Source: an uncultured Anaerolineaceae bacterium | GTDB lineage: Bacteria > Chloroflexota > Anaerolineae > Anaerolineales > Anaerolineaceae | Reading direction: 5' to 3' | Assembly (NCBI GenBank): GCA_937920255.1 | Contig: CALDSL010000427.1 | Span: 1 to 5,097, forward strand | Length of the DNA stretch: 5,097 bases | Shown here: positions 1-5,052 of the stretch, one piece after another | Layout: each line of letters starts with the position of its first letter | How positions within the stretch are numbered: the stretch's first letter is position 1 | Made by a program: the position numbers and the translations under genes | The notes under the pieces: model-generated | What the model was told of the DNA's origin: nothing | The model's database searches: none | The model's input: only the letters and a program-made list of their open reading frames with translations

Positions 1-1870
1 GCAGGAAGGTGCTCTTGCCGCTCATGTTCGGCCCGGTGATCAGCCGCACAATTTCACCCGCCTCGAATACCGTGTCATTGGGCACAAAGCGCTGGCCGGT
101 CAGCCCGCGTTCCACCACCGGGTGGCGCCCTTCGCGGATTTCCAAACGGTTGTCATCGCTCACCACCGGGCGGGTGTAGCCGCCCAGCGCGGCGGCCTCG
201 GCCAGCGAAGCCAGCACGTCCAGCTCAGCCAGGCTGCGCGCGGTGTCCAGCAGACGCCGGCTGCTGCCCGCCAGCTGCGCGCACACCTGCCGGAACAGCC
301 GCCCCTCGATCTCGCGGATGCGCTCCTCGGCGTTCAGCACCAGCGCTTCATATTCCTTCATTTCGGGCGTGATGTAGCGTTCGGCGTTGACCAGGGTCTG
401 CTTGCGGATGTAATCGGCGGGAACGCCGGTGGTGTTGCTGTGGGTGATCTCGATGTAATAGCCAAAGACCTTGTTGTAGCCCACCTTGAGCGAGCGGATA
501 CCCGTGCGCTCGCGCTCCACGTTTTCCAGGTTGGCGATCCAGTCGCGCGCGTTCTGCGAGGCGGAGACGACATTGTCCAGCTCGGGTGAGAAACCGGGGC
601 GGATGACGCCTGTGTTCTGCAAGGTTGCGGGCGGTTCGTCGCTGATGGCGGCTTCCAGCAGGGCGCGCTCTTCTTCGCAGGGCGAAAGGCGCGCCAGCAC
701 CGGCTCCAGCGCCGGGATCGGGTTGGAGAACAGATCGCGGATGGCTGGCAGCCCGTTGAGCGTGGCGCGCACCGCCACCAGCTCGCGCGGGTGGGCCGTT
801 CCGGAAATCAGACGGTTGGTAGCCCGTTCCAGGTCGGCCAAGGGGTGCAGCGCGGCGCGCAGTTCAGCGCGCAACATGCCGTTTTCCAGAAAGAAGGCCA
901 CCCTGTCCAGACGGCGCTGGATGGCCTTTAAATCCAGCAGGGGTTTATTTACCCAGTGGCGCACAGTGCGCTTGCCCATGGCCGTTGTGGTGTGATCCAG
1001 CACGCTCAGAAGCGAGCCGTGCACATCCCCACCGCGGATCGTCTCCACCAATTCCAGGTTGCGCTGGGTGGCCGCGTCGAGGGTCATAAACTCGCTGGTG
1101 GCGTAGGTGGAAATACTGGTCAGCAGCTTGAGCGCCGCCGGCTGGGTTTCCTGCACATACTGCACCAGCCCACCCGCGGCGCGCACCGCCAGCGGCATTC
1201 CGCGCAGGCCAAACCCGTCCAGCGAAGCCACCTGAAGCTGGCGCTGGAGCGTATCGTGCGCGCGGCCGCTTTCAAAGCGCCAGGCCGGCCAGCGTGTGAT
1301 ATGCCCGTTCTGGCCGTTGAAATCCTCGGCGCTGTCCGGCACCAGCGTTTCCGCAGGATGCAGCCGGGTCAGCTCGGCGCGCAGGCGGTTCAGCACGTCT
1401 TCCCCGGTCAATTCGGTGGCGGCAAATTCGCCGGTGGTGATGTCCACATACGCCACGCCCACCTGGTTTTCGGCGAACACCAGCGCGGCCAGGTAATTGT
1501 TGCGGTCGCTGTCCAGCAGGCCCGGCTCCACCACCGTGCCGGGGGTCACCACACGCACCACTTCGCGCGGGAACAGGCCCTTCACCGGCTGTTCGCCCAC
1601 CTGCTCGCAGATCGCCACGTGATAGCCGCGCTCGATCAGCCGCGCCAGGTAGTTCTCCACCGCGTGGTAGGGAATCCCGGCCATGGGGATGCGCGTGCCC
1701 TTGGCCACGCTGCGCGAGGTCAGGACAATATCCAGCTCGCGTGAAGTGGTTTCGGCGTCCTGGTCGAAGGTCTCGTAAAAATCGCCCAGGCGGAAGAACA
1801 GGATCGCATCCGGGTATTGGCGCTTGATATCCAGGTATTGCTGCCGGATGGGGGTGACGTCATCTTGCAT
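1..1870 (-). CDS. mutS: DNA mismatch repair protein MutS (C-terminus beyond the left edge)
   Basis: MutS recognises mispaired bases and small loops in DNA and uses ATP to recruit MutL. I translated the frame codon by codon: 623 residues with no stop or frameshift. The N-terminal mismatch-binding domain carries the Phe-x-Glu reader (F31-Y32-E33 in GDFYETF). A connector domain follows at roughly 120-250. The core/lever contains LLSVLDHT near 290-300. The clamp region includes VFGYYIEITHSN from about V468. The last visible residues are Walker A, GPNMSGKST at 613-621, almost the same position as in E. coli MutS, so the architecture is standard MutS1. The missing part should be about 230-260 residues holding Walker B, the dimer interface and the C-terminal helices. 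ATG at 1870 is the only likely start, because an in-frame TAG (1892-1894, the stop of the upstream gene) lies eight codons upstream. The Shine-Dalgarno is weak (AAAGG, distant), so translation may depend on the upstream zinc-ribbon gene. Confidence 0.97.
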   Translation of the reverse strand, partial: MQDDVTPIRQQYLDIKRQYPDAILFFRLGDFYETFDQDAETTSRELDIVLTSRSVAKGTRIPMAGIPYHAVENYLARLIERGYHVAICEQVGEQPVKGLFPREVVRVVTPGTVVEPGLLDSDRNNYLAALVFAENQVGVAYVDITTGEFAATELTGEDVLNRLRAELTRLHPAETLVPDSAEDFNGQNGHITRWPAWRFESGRAHDTLQRQLQVASLDGFGLRGMPLAVRAAGGLVQYVQETQPAALKLLTSISTYATSEFMTLDAATQRNLELVETIRGGDVHGSLLSVLDHTTTAMGKRTVRHWVNKPLLDLKAIQRRLDRVAFFLENGMLRAELRAALHPLADLERATNRLISGTAHPRELVAVRATLNGLPAIRDLFSNPIPALEPVLARLSPCEEERALLEAAISDEPPATLQNTGVIRPGFSPELDNVVSASQNARDWIANLENVERERTGIRSLKVGYNKVFGYYIEITHSNTTGVPADYIRKQTLVNAERYITPEMKEYEALVLNAEERIREIEGRLFRQVCAQLAGSSRRLLDTARSLAELDVLASLAEAAALGGYTRPVVSDDNRLEIREGRHPVVERGLTGQRFVPNDTVFEAGEIVRLITGPNMSGKSTFL

Positions 1871-1891
1871 GGCAGTTACGTGCTGGCCTTT

Positions 1892-2539
1892 CTACGCGAT
1901 TTTTGTACCGCATTCGGTACAGAACTTGGTGCCCGGGGCTAGCCTGGCGCCGCACTCGGGGCAGAAGGTTTCTTTCTTGATTTTTGAACCACATTCCGGG
2001 CAGAACTTGGCTGCCGCGTCCAGTGGGGCGTGGCACTGCGGGCAGGCCGCGCTCTTGGTCTCTTTCCAGCTCCCCTTAATCTGGCGCAGATCTTCTTCCG
2101 AGGCCTCGGCATTCTCGATCACCGCTTCGCTGGCTTTGGCGGCCTGCGCGACGGTCATTTCAACATTCAGGTCGGGCGCGCAGTTCTTGCACAGCCCGCG
2201 GCGCTCGTTCCAGCACGTTTTGCGGCATACCCAGGATGAGCAGCTCGGGCATTGGGCAAAATGCGGCCGGATCTCCAGCACGGCATTCTGAAAGGCGTCA
2301 TCGTGGTCTTTTTGCCAGCCGGATGAGCGCACGCGCTCCCCCAGATCGGCGGCCTGGCTGAACAGCCCGCCGAACAGGCTGCTGGCCGCGTCCAGCGCGC
2401 CGCTGATGTTACCGGTGACAGATGGTTGAAAACGGGTGCGAAAACCAGAGCCGCAGCGGTCACAGTGGAATTCGAATTGAAACCCGCGGTCGGTGGAGTG
2501 ATCGCTGTAATTGCGGACGAATTCGATTGGGTCGCTCAT
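1892..2539 (-). CDS. Zinc-ribbon domain protein of unknown function, upstream of mutS
   Basis: This 215-residue soluble protein has sixteen cysteines. The N-terminal part has a CxxC at C26/C29, then a Gly/Ala-rich stretch (about 43-75). The middle block holds C97/C100, C105/C109 and C117/C120. A charged, probably helical linker covers about 125-160. The C-terminus is a double zinc ribbon: C166/C169 with C180/C183, then C193/C196 with C207/C210. Up to four zinc sites are plausible. No enzyme motif, signal peptide or membrane segment is seen. ATG at 2539 is chosen because AAGAGG lies 5 bases upstream and a good promoter sits before that; an in-frame extension to 2662 would run back through the promoter and terminator. 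The gene ends 21 bases before mutS and is probably co-transcribed with it. Such ribbons often bind nucleic acid or protein partners, but the function is not known. I recall similar hypothetical proteins in Chloroflexota, which is memory, not a search. Confidence 0.88.
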   Translation of the reverse strand: MSDPIEFVRNYSDHSTDRGFQFEFHCDRCGSGFRTRFQPSVTGNISGALDAASSLFGGLFSQAADLGERVRSSGWQKDHDDAFQNAVLEIRPHFAQCPSCSSWVCRKTCWNERRGLCKNCAPDLNVEMTVAQAAKASEAVIENAEASEEDLRQIKGSWKETKSAACPQCHAPLDAAAKFCPECGSKIKKETFCPECGARLAPGTKFCTECGTKIA

Positions 2540-2544
2540 GAAAG

Positions 2545-2550
2545 CCTCTT
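2545..2550 (-). promoter_or_regulatory. Ribosome binding site of the zinc-ribbon gene
   Basis: AAGAGG on the minus strand, 5 bases before ATG 2539. It decides between this start and the longer in-frame start at 2662, which lies beyond the terminator and promoter. Confidence 0.7.
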
Positions 2551-2570
2551 TGCAGTGGGGTGGTAGAACA

Positions 2571-2599
2571 ATTATATCACCCGCACTGCCAGACAAGAA
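2571..2599 (-). promoter_or_regulatory. Extended -10 promoter for the zinc-ribbon gene and mutS
   Basis: On the minus strand TGATATAAT (2579-2571) is a perfect -10 hexamer with the extended TGn element. A weak -35 (TTCTTG, 2599-2594) lies 17 bases upstream. The start site would fall near 2564, giving a leader of about 25 bases that carries AAGAGG before ATG 2539. The -35 region coincides with the T-tract of the receiver-gene terminator, so the end of one unit and the start of the next are fused. Confidence 0.7.
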
Positions 2600-2656
2600 A
2601 ACGAAACGCGATCGGTCGGATCGCGTTTCGTTCATCAAAGGTAATTCGTGTCTGGC
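2588..2656. repeat. 8-bp inverted repeat flanking the terminator hairpin
   Basis: GCCAGACA (2588-2595) is exactly complementary to TGTCTGGC (2649-2656). The arms enclose the 14-bp terminator stem almost symmetrically and give a 69-base nested structure in the gap between two genes. It could be an extended RNA fold, a small MITE-like remnant, or chance; no clear target-site duplication is visible. Confidence 0.45.
2593..2632 (-). terminator. Intrinsic terminator of the receiver-domain gene
   Basis: Arms 2600-2613 and 2619-2632 form a perfect 14-bp stem with a 5-base loop (2614-2618). Read on the minus strand the stem is followed by TTTTCTTGT. It begins 27 bases after the stop codon of the receiver gene and lies just before the promoter of the zinc-ribbon gene, so it separates the two units. 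Confidence 0.85.
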
Positions 2657-2658
2657 CT

Positions 2659-3030
2659 TCAAGGATTACCCTTGCCAAGCTCGCGCAGCACCGAGATCAC
2701 CTGCTCCGGTGATTCGATTTTGCTGATAAATCCATCCACCCCGGCCGTCTGCGCGCGGTCGCGTTCGTCAAAACATGAACCCAACACCACGATGCGCGAT
2801 TTGCTTCCGCGATGAATATTCTTCAATTTTTCCGCCGGGGTCACGTTTCCAAGACCCGGCAGCGACCATTCCAATAAAACCAGGTCCGCGTCTTTGAGAT
2901 TGCCGCAGGCCTGCAGTCCTTTTAAATCCGCTACCTCGGCGATCACCGACCAGGAGGCATCAATATTTTCCAAAAGCAGACGCAATGCCGAGCGGACTTC
3001 TGCGTGGCGGTCTGCGATCACAATTTGCAT
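2659..3030 (-). CDS. Stand-alone degenerate response-regulator receiver (pseudo-receiver)
   Basis: This 123-residue protein is a single CheY-like receiver with no output domain. The pattern fits: a beta1 IVIAD strand, an alpha1 helix with EVRSALRLLL, beta3 LVLLEW followed by SLPG, beta4 IVVLG and beta5 GFISK. The key residues are unusual. The phospho-acceptor position is E54 (codon GAA, 2871-2869), where LLDW would be expected. The acidic pair is D7-R8 instead of Asp-Asp/Glu. The Thr/Ser switch position looks like G84 (S85 follows). Lys104 is kept. Normal phosphotransfer from a histidine kinase is therefore unlikely, and Glu may lock or mimic an active state; that is inference. ATG 3030 is chosen because it begins at beta1. 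In-frame ATGs at 3045 and 3054 would add 5 or 8 residues, and no start has a strong Shine-Dalgarno. The gene is divergent from the reductase and ends at its own terminator; no kinase is adjacent. Confidence 0.85.
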   Translation of the reverse strand: MQIVIADRHAEVRSALRLLLENIDASWSVIAEVADLKGLQACGNLKDADLVLLEWSLPGLGNVTPAEKLKNIHRGSKSRIVVLGSCFDERDRAQTAGVDGFISKIESPEQVISVLRELGKGNP

Positions 3031-3077
3031 CAACGGTCCAACCATCCTTTCCATGATGAAAATATGATAATCGATGT

Positions 3078-3106
3078 CTTATATTTTTCCCATCTTCCCA
3101 TGGGCA
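3078..3106 (-). promoter_or_regulatory. Possible promoter for the receiver gene
   Basis: On the minus strand TATAAG (3083-3078) has a weak -35, TGCCCA (3106-3101), at 17 bases. Transcription would start near 3071, about 40 bases before ATG 3030. This is a weak match in an A+T-rich patch. Confidence 0.35.
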
Positions 3107-3135
3107 GACTGGTGACTGGCCAGGCTGATAGACTT

Positions 3136-3157
3136 GCACTGGTCAAGCGACCAGTGC
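3136..3157. promoter_or_regulatory. Operator-like inverted repeat upstream of the aldo/keto reductase
   Basis: GCACTGGTC (3136-3144) and GACCAGTGC (3149-3157) are perfect 9-bp inverted arms around AAGC. No T-run follows, so it is not a terminator. Its centre lies about 48 bases before the expected reductase start site, near the -35 region. The CTGGTC/GACCAG half-sites recall GntR/FadR-type operators, but FadR sites have a 1-base centre while here it is 4, so the family is open. Two more ACTGG copies (3108-3112, 3115-3119) and the palindrome CTGGCCAG (3116-3123) lie just upstream. Confidence 0.5.
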
Positions 3158-3182
3158 GCGGGCCGCTTTCTTGCACCTGTAC

Positions 3183-3188
3183 TATAAT
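3183..3188 (+). promoter_or_regulatory. -10 box of the aldo/keto reductase promoter
   Basis: A perfect TATAAT lies 28 bases before ATG 3217. No good -35 exists at 16-18 bases (GGGCCG is found there), which would suit activator-dependent expression through the inverted repeat just upstream. Confidence 0.5.
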
Positions 3189-3206
3189 GATGCGAATGAT
3201 GAATGC

Positions 3207-3211
3207 GGGAG
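3207..3211 (+). promoter_or_regulatory. Ribosome binding site of the aldo/keto reductase
   Basis: GGGAG ends 5 bases before ATG 3217. It supports that start over the in-frame ATGs at about 3187-3199 and over the long upstream extension, which would run through the promoter. Confidence 0.65.
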
Positions 3212-3216
3212 AAAGC

Positions 3217-4176
3217 ATGAACGAAGAAATGCCTGCTCGCCATCCAATTTTGGAAGGGATCGAATTGGGGATCGGCACCTGGGCCTGGGGCGACCGGTTT
3301 TACTGGGGCTACGGGCGCGGGTATTCAGACCAGGATTTGCGCGCAGCCTTTGAGCGCTGCCTGGAAGCCGGCGTGCGGCTGTTCGACACCGCCGAATCGT
3401 ACGGGCAGGGGCGGTCGGAAACGCTGCTGGGCCAGTTCTTGCGCGAGGCCGGGTCAGATGCGGCCGTGGCCAGCAAGTTCATGCCATACCCTTGGCGGCT
3501 GCGCCGCGGCGCGCTTCTGCGGGCGCTTCGTGGAAGCTTGAAGCGGTTGGGGAAGGATCAGGTGGATCTTTATCAGATTCACTGGCCGCTGCCTCCACGG
3601 ACGGTCGAATCGTGGATGGAAGCCATGGCGGAAGCGCACCAGAACGGCATGATCCGCGCGGTGGGCGTTTCGAACTATGACCGCGAGCAAATGCAGCGCG
3701 CCTACGATGCGCTGGCCCACAGCGGTATCGCGCTGGCCTCCAACCAGGTGGAATACAGCCTGATCAACCGTAAAATTGAAAAGAATGGCTTGCTTCAGCA
3801 TTGCCAGGATTTGGGCGTAACCTGTATTGCGTATAGCCCTATCGGGATGGGGTTGCTGTCGGGCAAGTACACGCCGGAAAACCCGCCCAAAGGGCTGCGT
3901 GGCGGCAAGTACAGCGCCAGTTTCCTGGCGTCGATCCAGCCACTGACCCAGACTCTGGCGAAGATCGGCAACGAACAAGGCAAATCCGCCGCGCAGGTGG
4001 CCATCAACTGGACCATCTGCAAGGGCTCACTGCCGATCCCGGGCGTGAAAAATGCCGGGCAGGTGGACCAAAATACGGGCGCGGCCGGCTGGCGGTTGAC
4101 CGCCGATGAAATCGATTTACTGGATGAACTGAGCGAGCGCGTCGAACGAAATCAGGCCGGTTCTCGAAAAGCCTGA
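3217..4176 (+). CDS. Aldo/keto reductase family oxidoreductase
   Basis: This 319-residue protein is a cytosolic NAD(P)H-dependent (alpha/beta)8-barrel reductase; the family reduces aldehydes and ketones to alcohols. The catalytic tetrad is complete: D57 and Y62 (FDTAESYG), K87 (ASKF) and H122 (YQIHWP). The family signature VGVSNY is at 149-154, the NQVEYSL strand at 176-182, AYSPIGMG at 205-212, and the cofactor loop PIPGVKN with its Q/N pair at about 273-286. Length is normal. The N-terminal motif GTWAWGDRFYWGYG recalls the plant chloroplast/cyanobacterial At1g06690-like branch, from memory. The substrate cannot be read from the sequence. ATG 3217 is chosen because GGGAG precedes it; the open frame extends to 3004 but crosses the promoter and lacks family similarity. 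It has a TATAAT box and an operator-like repeat upstream. A small PspC gene follows after 68 bases and might be read through. Confidence 0.94.
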   Translation: MNEEMPARHPILEGIELGIGTWAWGDRFYWGYGRGYSDQDLRAAFERCLEAGVRLFDTAESYGQGRSETLLGQFLREAGSDAAVASKFMPYPWRLRRGALLRALRGSLKRLGKDQVDLYQIHWPLPPRTVESWMEAMAEAHQNGMIRAVGVSNYDREQMQRAYDALAHSGIALASNQVEYSLINRKIEKNGLLQHCQDLGVTCIAYSPIGMGLLSGKYTPENPPKGLRGGKYSASFLASIQPLTQTLAKIGNEQGKSAAQVAINWTICKGSLPIPGVKNAGQVDQNTGAAGWRLTADEIDLLDELSERVERNQAGSRKA

Positions 4177-4244
4177 CGAACCGCGCAACTTTTTCTACGA
4201 CGTTGCGTATATGGATTAAGAAATTGACACGAGAAAGGTGAACG

Positions 4245-4436
4245 ATGAACAATCGCAATGCTTTACGAAGATCGCGCAGCGACCGGGTTATTGCCGGCGT
4301 ATGCGGTGGGTTGGGAAACTTTTTTGGTATCAGCGCGACCTGGTTCCGCCTGGGGTTCTTGATCGCTTTCCTGCCCGGCGGCGTGCCCGGCATTCTGCTG
4401 TACGTTCTGTTCTGGTTGATCATGCCGTCTGAATAA
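4245..4436 (+). CDS. PspC-domain small membrane protein
   Basis: This 63-residue protein consists of a PspC domain and little else. A basic N-terminus (NRNALRRSRSDR) leads to the hallmark IAGVCGGLGNFFGIS (about 16-30), then TWFRLGFLIAFLPGG and a final hydrophobic helix ILLYVLFWLIMP (about 50-61). One or two membrane segments are expected in the cytoplasmic membrane. In enterobacteria PspC takes part in the phage-shock envelope-stress response, but short solo PspC proteins are widespread and mostly uncharacterised; no pspA, pspB or pspF is visible here. AAAGGTG (4234-4240) sits 4 bases before the ATG. The 68-base gap after the reductase has no convincing promoter or terminator, so co-transcription is possible. 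A strong terminator follows the stop codon. Confidence 0.9.
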   Translation: MNNRNALRRSRSDRVIAGVCGGLGNFFGISATWFRLGFLIAFLPGGVPGILLYVLFWLIMPSE

Positions 4437-4458
4437 TCAACAAGACGTCATTGAACAC

Positions 4459-4497
4459 ACATCCCGCGGATCCCCTGTCCGCGGGATGTTGTTTTTT
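4459..4497 (+). terminator. Intrinsic terminator after the PspC gene
   Basis: Arms 4459-4470 and 4478-4489 form a perfect 12-bp GC-rich stem with a 7-base loop, followed by TG and six T (4492-4497). It starts 22 bases after the PspC stop codon. It also lies directly past the end of the convergent thioesterase gene, but in that direction no T-run follows, so it acts mainly on the plus strand. Confidence 0.9.
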
Positions 4498-4499
4498 GT

Positions 4500-4898
4500 C
4501 TACTGCCCGGTGATCTTTTTTTCCAGGCGCTGGATGAAACGCGCTGTGTCGATGATGAAACGCTCGTGCTCGCCCTCGGCCACCTTTTCGACCGCGTCCC
4601 AGGCCTCGACATGGAAACGCAACCGCCGGCCGTCGACTTCGAGCAGCTCGGCTTTAGCGTTCACTTCCATGCCCACCGGAGTTGCTGCCAGGTGACGGAT
4701 ATTCACCAGCGTGCCGACCGTCGTCTGCCCTTCTTCCAGGTGCGGCAAAACCGTCTGGTGTGATGCGCCTTCCATCCAACCGATCACGCGCGGCGTGCTT
4801 AGCACGCTCGGCAGCGTGCCGCTGCCCGCGGCCGCGGCCGTGTCCGATTCCTGCACAATATGCTTGATCTCGTTTTTCATCCCTGCGGTAATTGGCAT
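4500..4898 (-). CDS. FlK-like hot-dog thioesterase family protein
   Basis: This 132-residue protein is a single hot-dog fold of the fluoroacetyl-CoA thioesterase (FlK)-like family, which hydrolyses acyl-CoA thioesters. From remembered FlK, the catalytic Thr, Glu and His align with T35 (VLSTP), E43 (GWMEGA) and H69 (IRHLAATPVG). The central helix 37-55, the beta segment GTLVNIRHLAATPVG and the closing GEHERFIIDTARF (about 108-120) match the family layout. Actual specificity is unlikely to be fluoroacetyl-CoA; an ordinary short acyl-CoA is more plausible, but that is inference. ATG 4898 is preferred over the internal ATG 4880 because GGAGG lies 7 bases upstream. The gene is convergent with the PspC gene (63 bases between stop codons) and divergent from the gene at the right edge. 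Confidence 0.9.
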   Translation of the reverse strand: MPITAGMKNEIKHIVQESDTAAAAGSGTLPSVLSTPRVIGWMEGASHQTVLPHLEEGQTTVGTLVNIRHLAATPVGMEVNAKAELLEVDGRRLRFHVEAWDAVEKVAEGEHERFIIDTARFIQRLEKKITGQ

Positions 4899-4905
4899 CC
4901 ATCAC

Positions 4906-4910
4906 CCTCC
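4906..4910 (-). promoter_or_regulatory. Ribosome binding site of the thioesterase gene
   Basis: GGAGG on the minus strand, 7 bases before ATG 4898; it fixes this start over the in-frame ATG at 4880 and over an out-of-frame ATG at 4902. Confidence 0.75.
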
Positions 4911-4927
4911 TGCATTTGATGGTTACC

Positions 4928-4936
4928 ATTTTATCA
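4928..4936 (-). promoter_or_regulatory. Extended -10 promoter of the thioesterase gene
   Basis: TGATAAAAT on the minus strand matches an extended -10 (TGn plus TAAAAT) and is close to the TGATATAAT before the zinc-ribbon gene. The start site would be near 4921, about 22 bases before the ATG. No clear -35 is seen. Confidence 0.5.
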
Positions 4937-4972
4937 CAGGCAACAGAGGGCCTCTGGTTTAAGCGCCGGGAG

Positions 4973-4978
4973 TATAAT
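4973..4978 (+). promoter_or_regulatory. -10 box for the gene at the right edge
   Basis: A perfect TATAAT on the plus strand, 74 bases before ATG 5053. There is no recognisable -35 at 16-18 bases. It is the best candidate promoter in the divergent region for the rightward gene. Confidence 0.45.
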
Positions 4979-4987
4979 CAATACATC

Positions 4988-5008
4988 GCTGTTCTGTTTC
5001 TGAACAGC
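4988..5008. repeat. Inverted repeat in the leader of the right-edge gene
   Basis: GCTGTTC (4988-4994) and GAACAGC (5002-5008) are perfect 7-bp arms around a 7-base centre, placed right at the expected start site of the TATAAT promoter. It could be an operator or a 5' leader hairpin. The half-sites are in the opposite orientation to a Gram-positive LexA box, so I do not call it one. Confidence 0.4.
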
Positions 5009-5052
5009 ATTCCCAATTTGCCACAATTGACCAACACCGGGATACCATCACT

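Noticed and set aside
122..1744. Long plus-strand open frames (122-589, 486-995, 956-1744) that could look like genes
   Set aside because: They lie wholly antisense to an intact, conserved mutS frame, are rich in residues typical of high-G+C shadows (Ala, Arg, His, Gln), and have no recognisable domain.
1..1870. Frameshifted or split mutS, suspected because no single open frame with both ends lies in the window
   Set aside because: Codon-by-codon reading from 1870 to the left edge shows no stop; the gene simply leaves the window.
1824..2291. Plus-strand 155-codon frame with repeated PHSGQ-like units
   Set aside because: The repeats are the antisense image of the CPECG zinc-ribbon motifs on the minus strand.
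2540..2662. N-terminal extension of the zinc-ribbon protein to an ATG at 2662
   Set aside because: It would run through the terminator and the TATAAT promoter; ATG 2539 has a proper ribosome site.
3004..3216. N-terminal extension of the aldo/keto reductase
   Set aside because: It overlaps the divergent receiver gene, the operator-like repeat and the TATAAT box, and is not part of the reductase fold.
3454..3978. Minus-strand 174-codon frame inside the reductase
   Set aside because: It is antisense to a well-conserved gene with a complete catalytic tetrad and has no recognisable motif.
4152..4195. Possible terminator after the reductase (CGGTTC/GAACCG or TCAGGC/GCCTGA followed by TTTTT)
   Set aside because: The stems are only 6 bp with 13-14-base loops, overlap the end of the coding region and are separated from or compete with the T-run; too weak to call.
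4654..4929. Minus-strand 91-codon frame overlapping the thioesterase
   Set aside because: It is out of frame with the FlK-like protein and its sequence is low-complexity Arg/Gly/Ala-rich.
4988..5008. LexA/SOS box
   Set aside because: The half-sites read GTTC...GAAC, opposite to the Gram-positive CGAAC-N4-GTTCG box, and the spacing does not fit the E. coli CTG-N10-CAG form.
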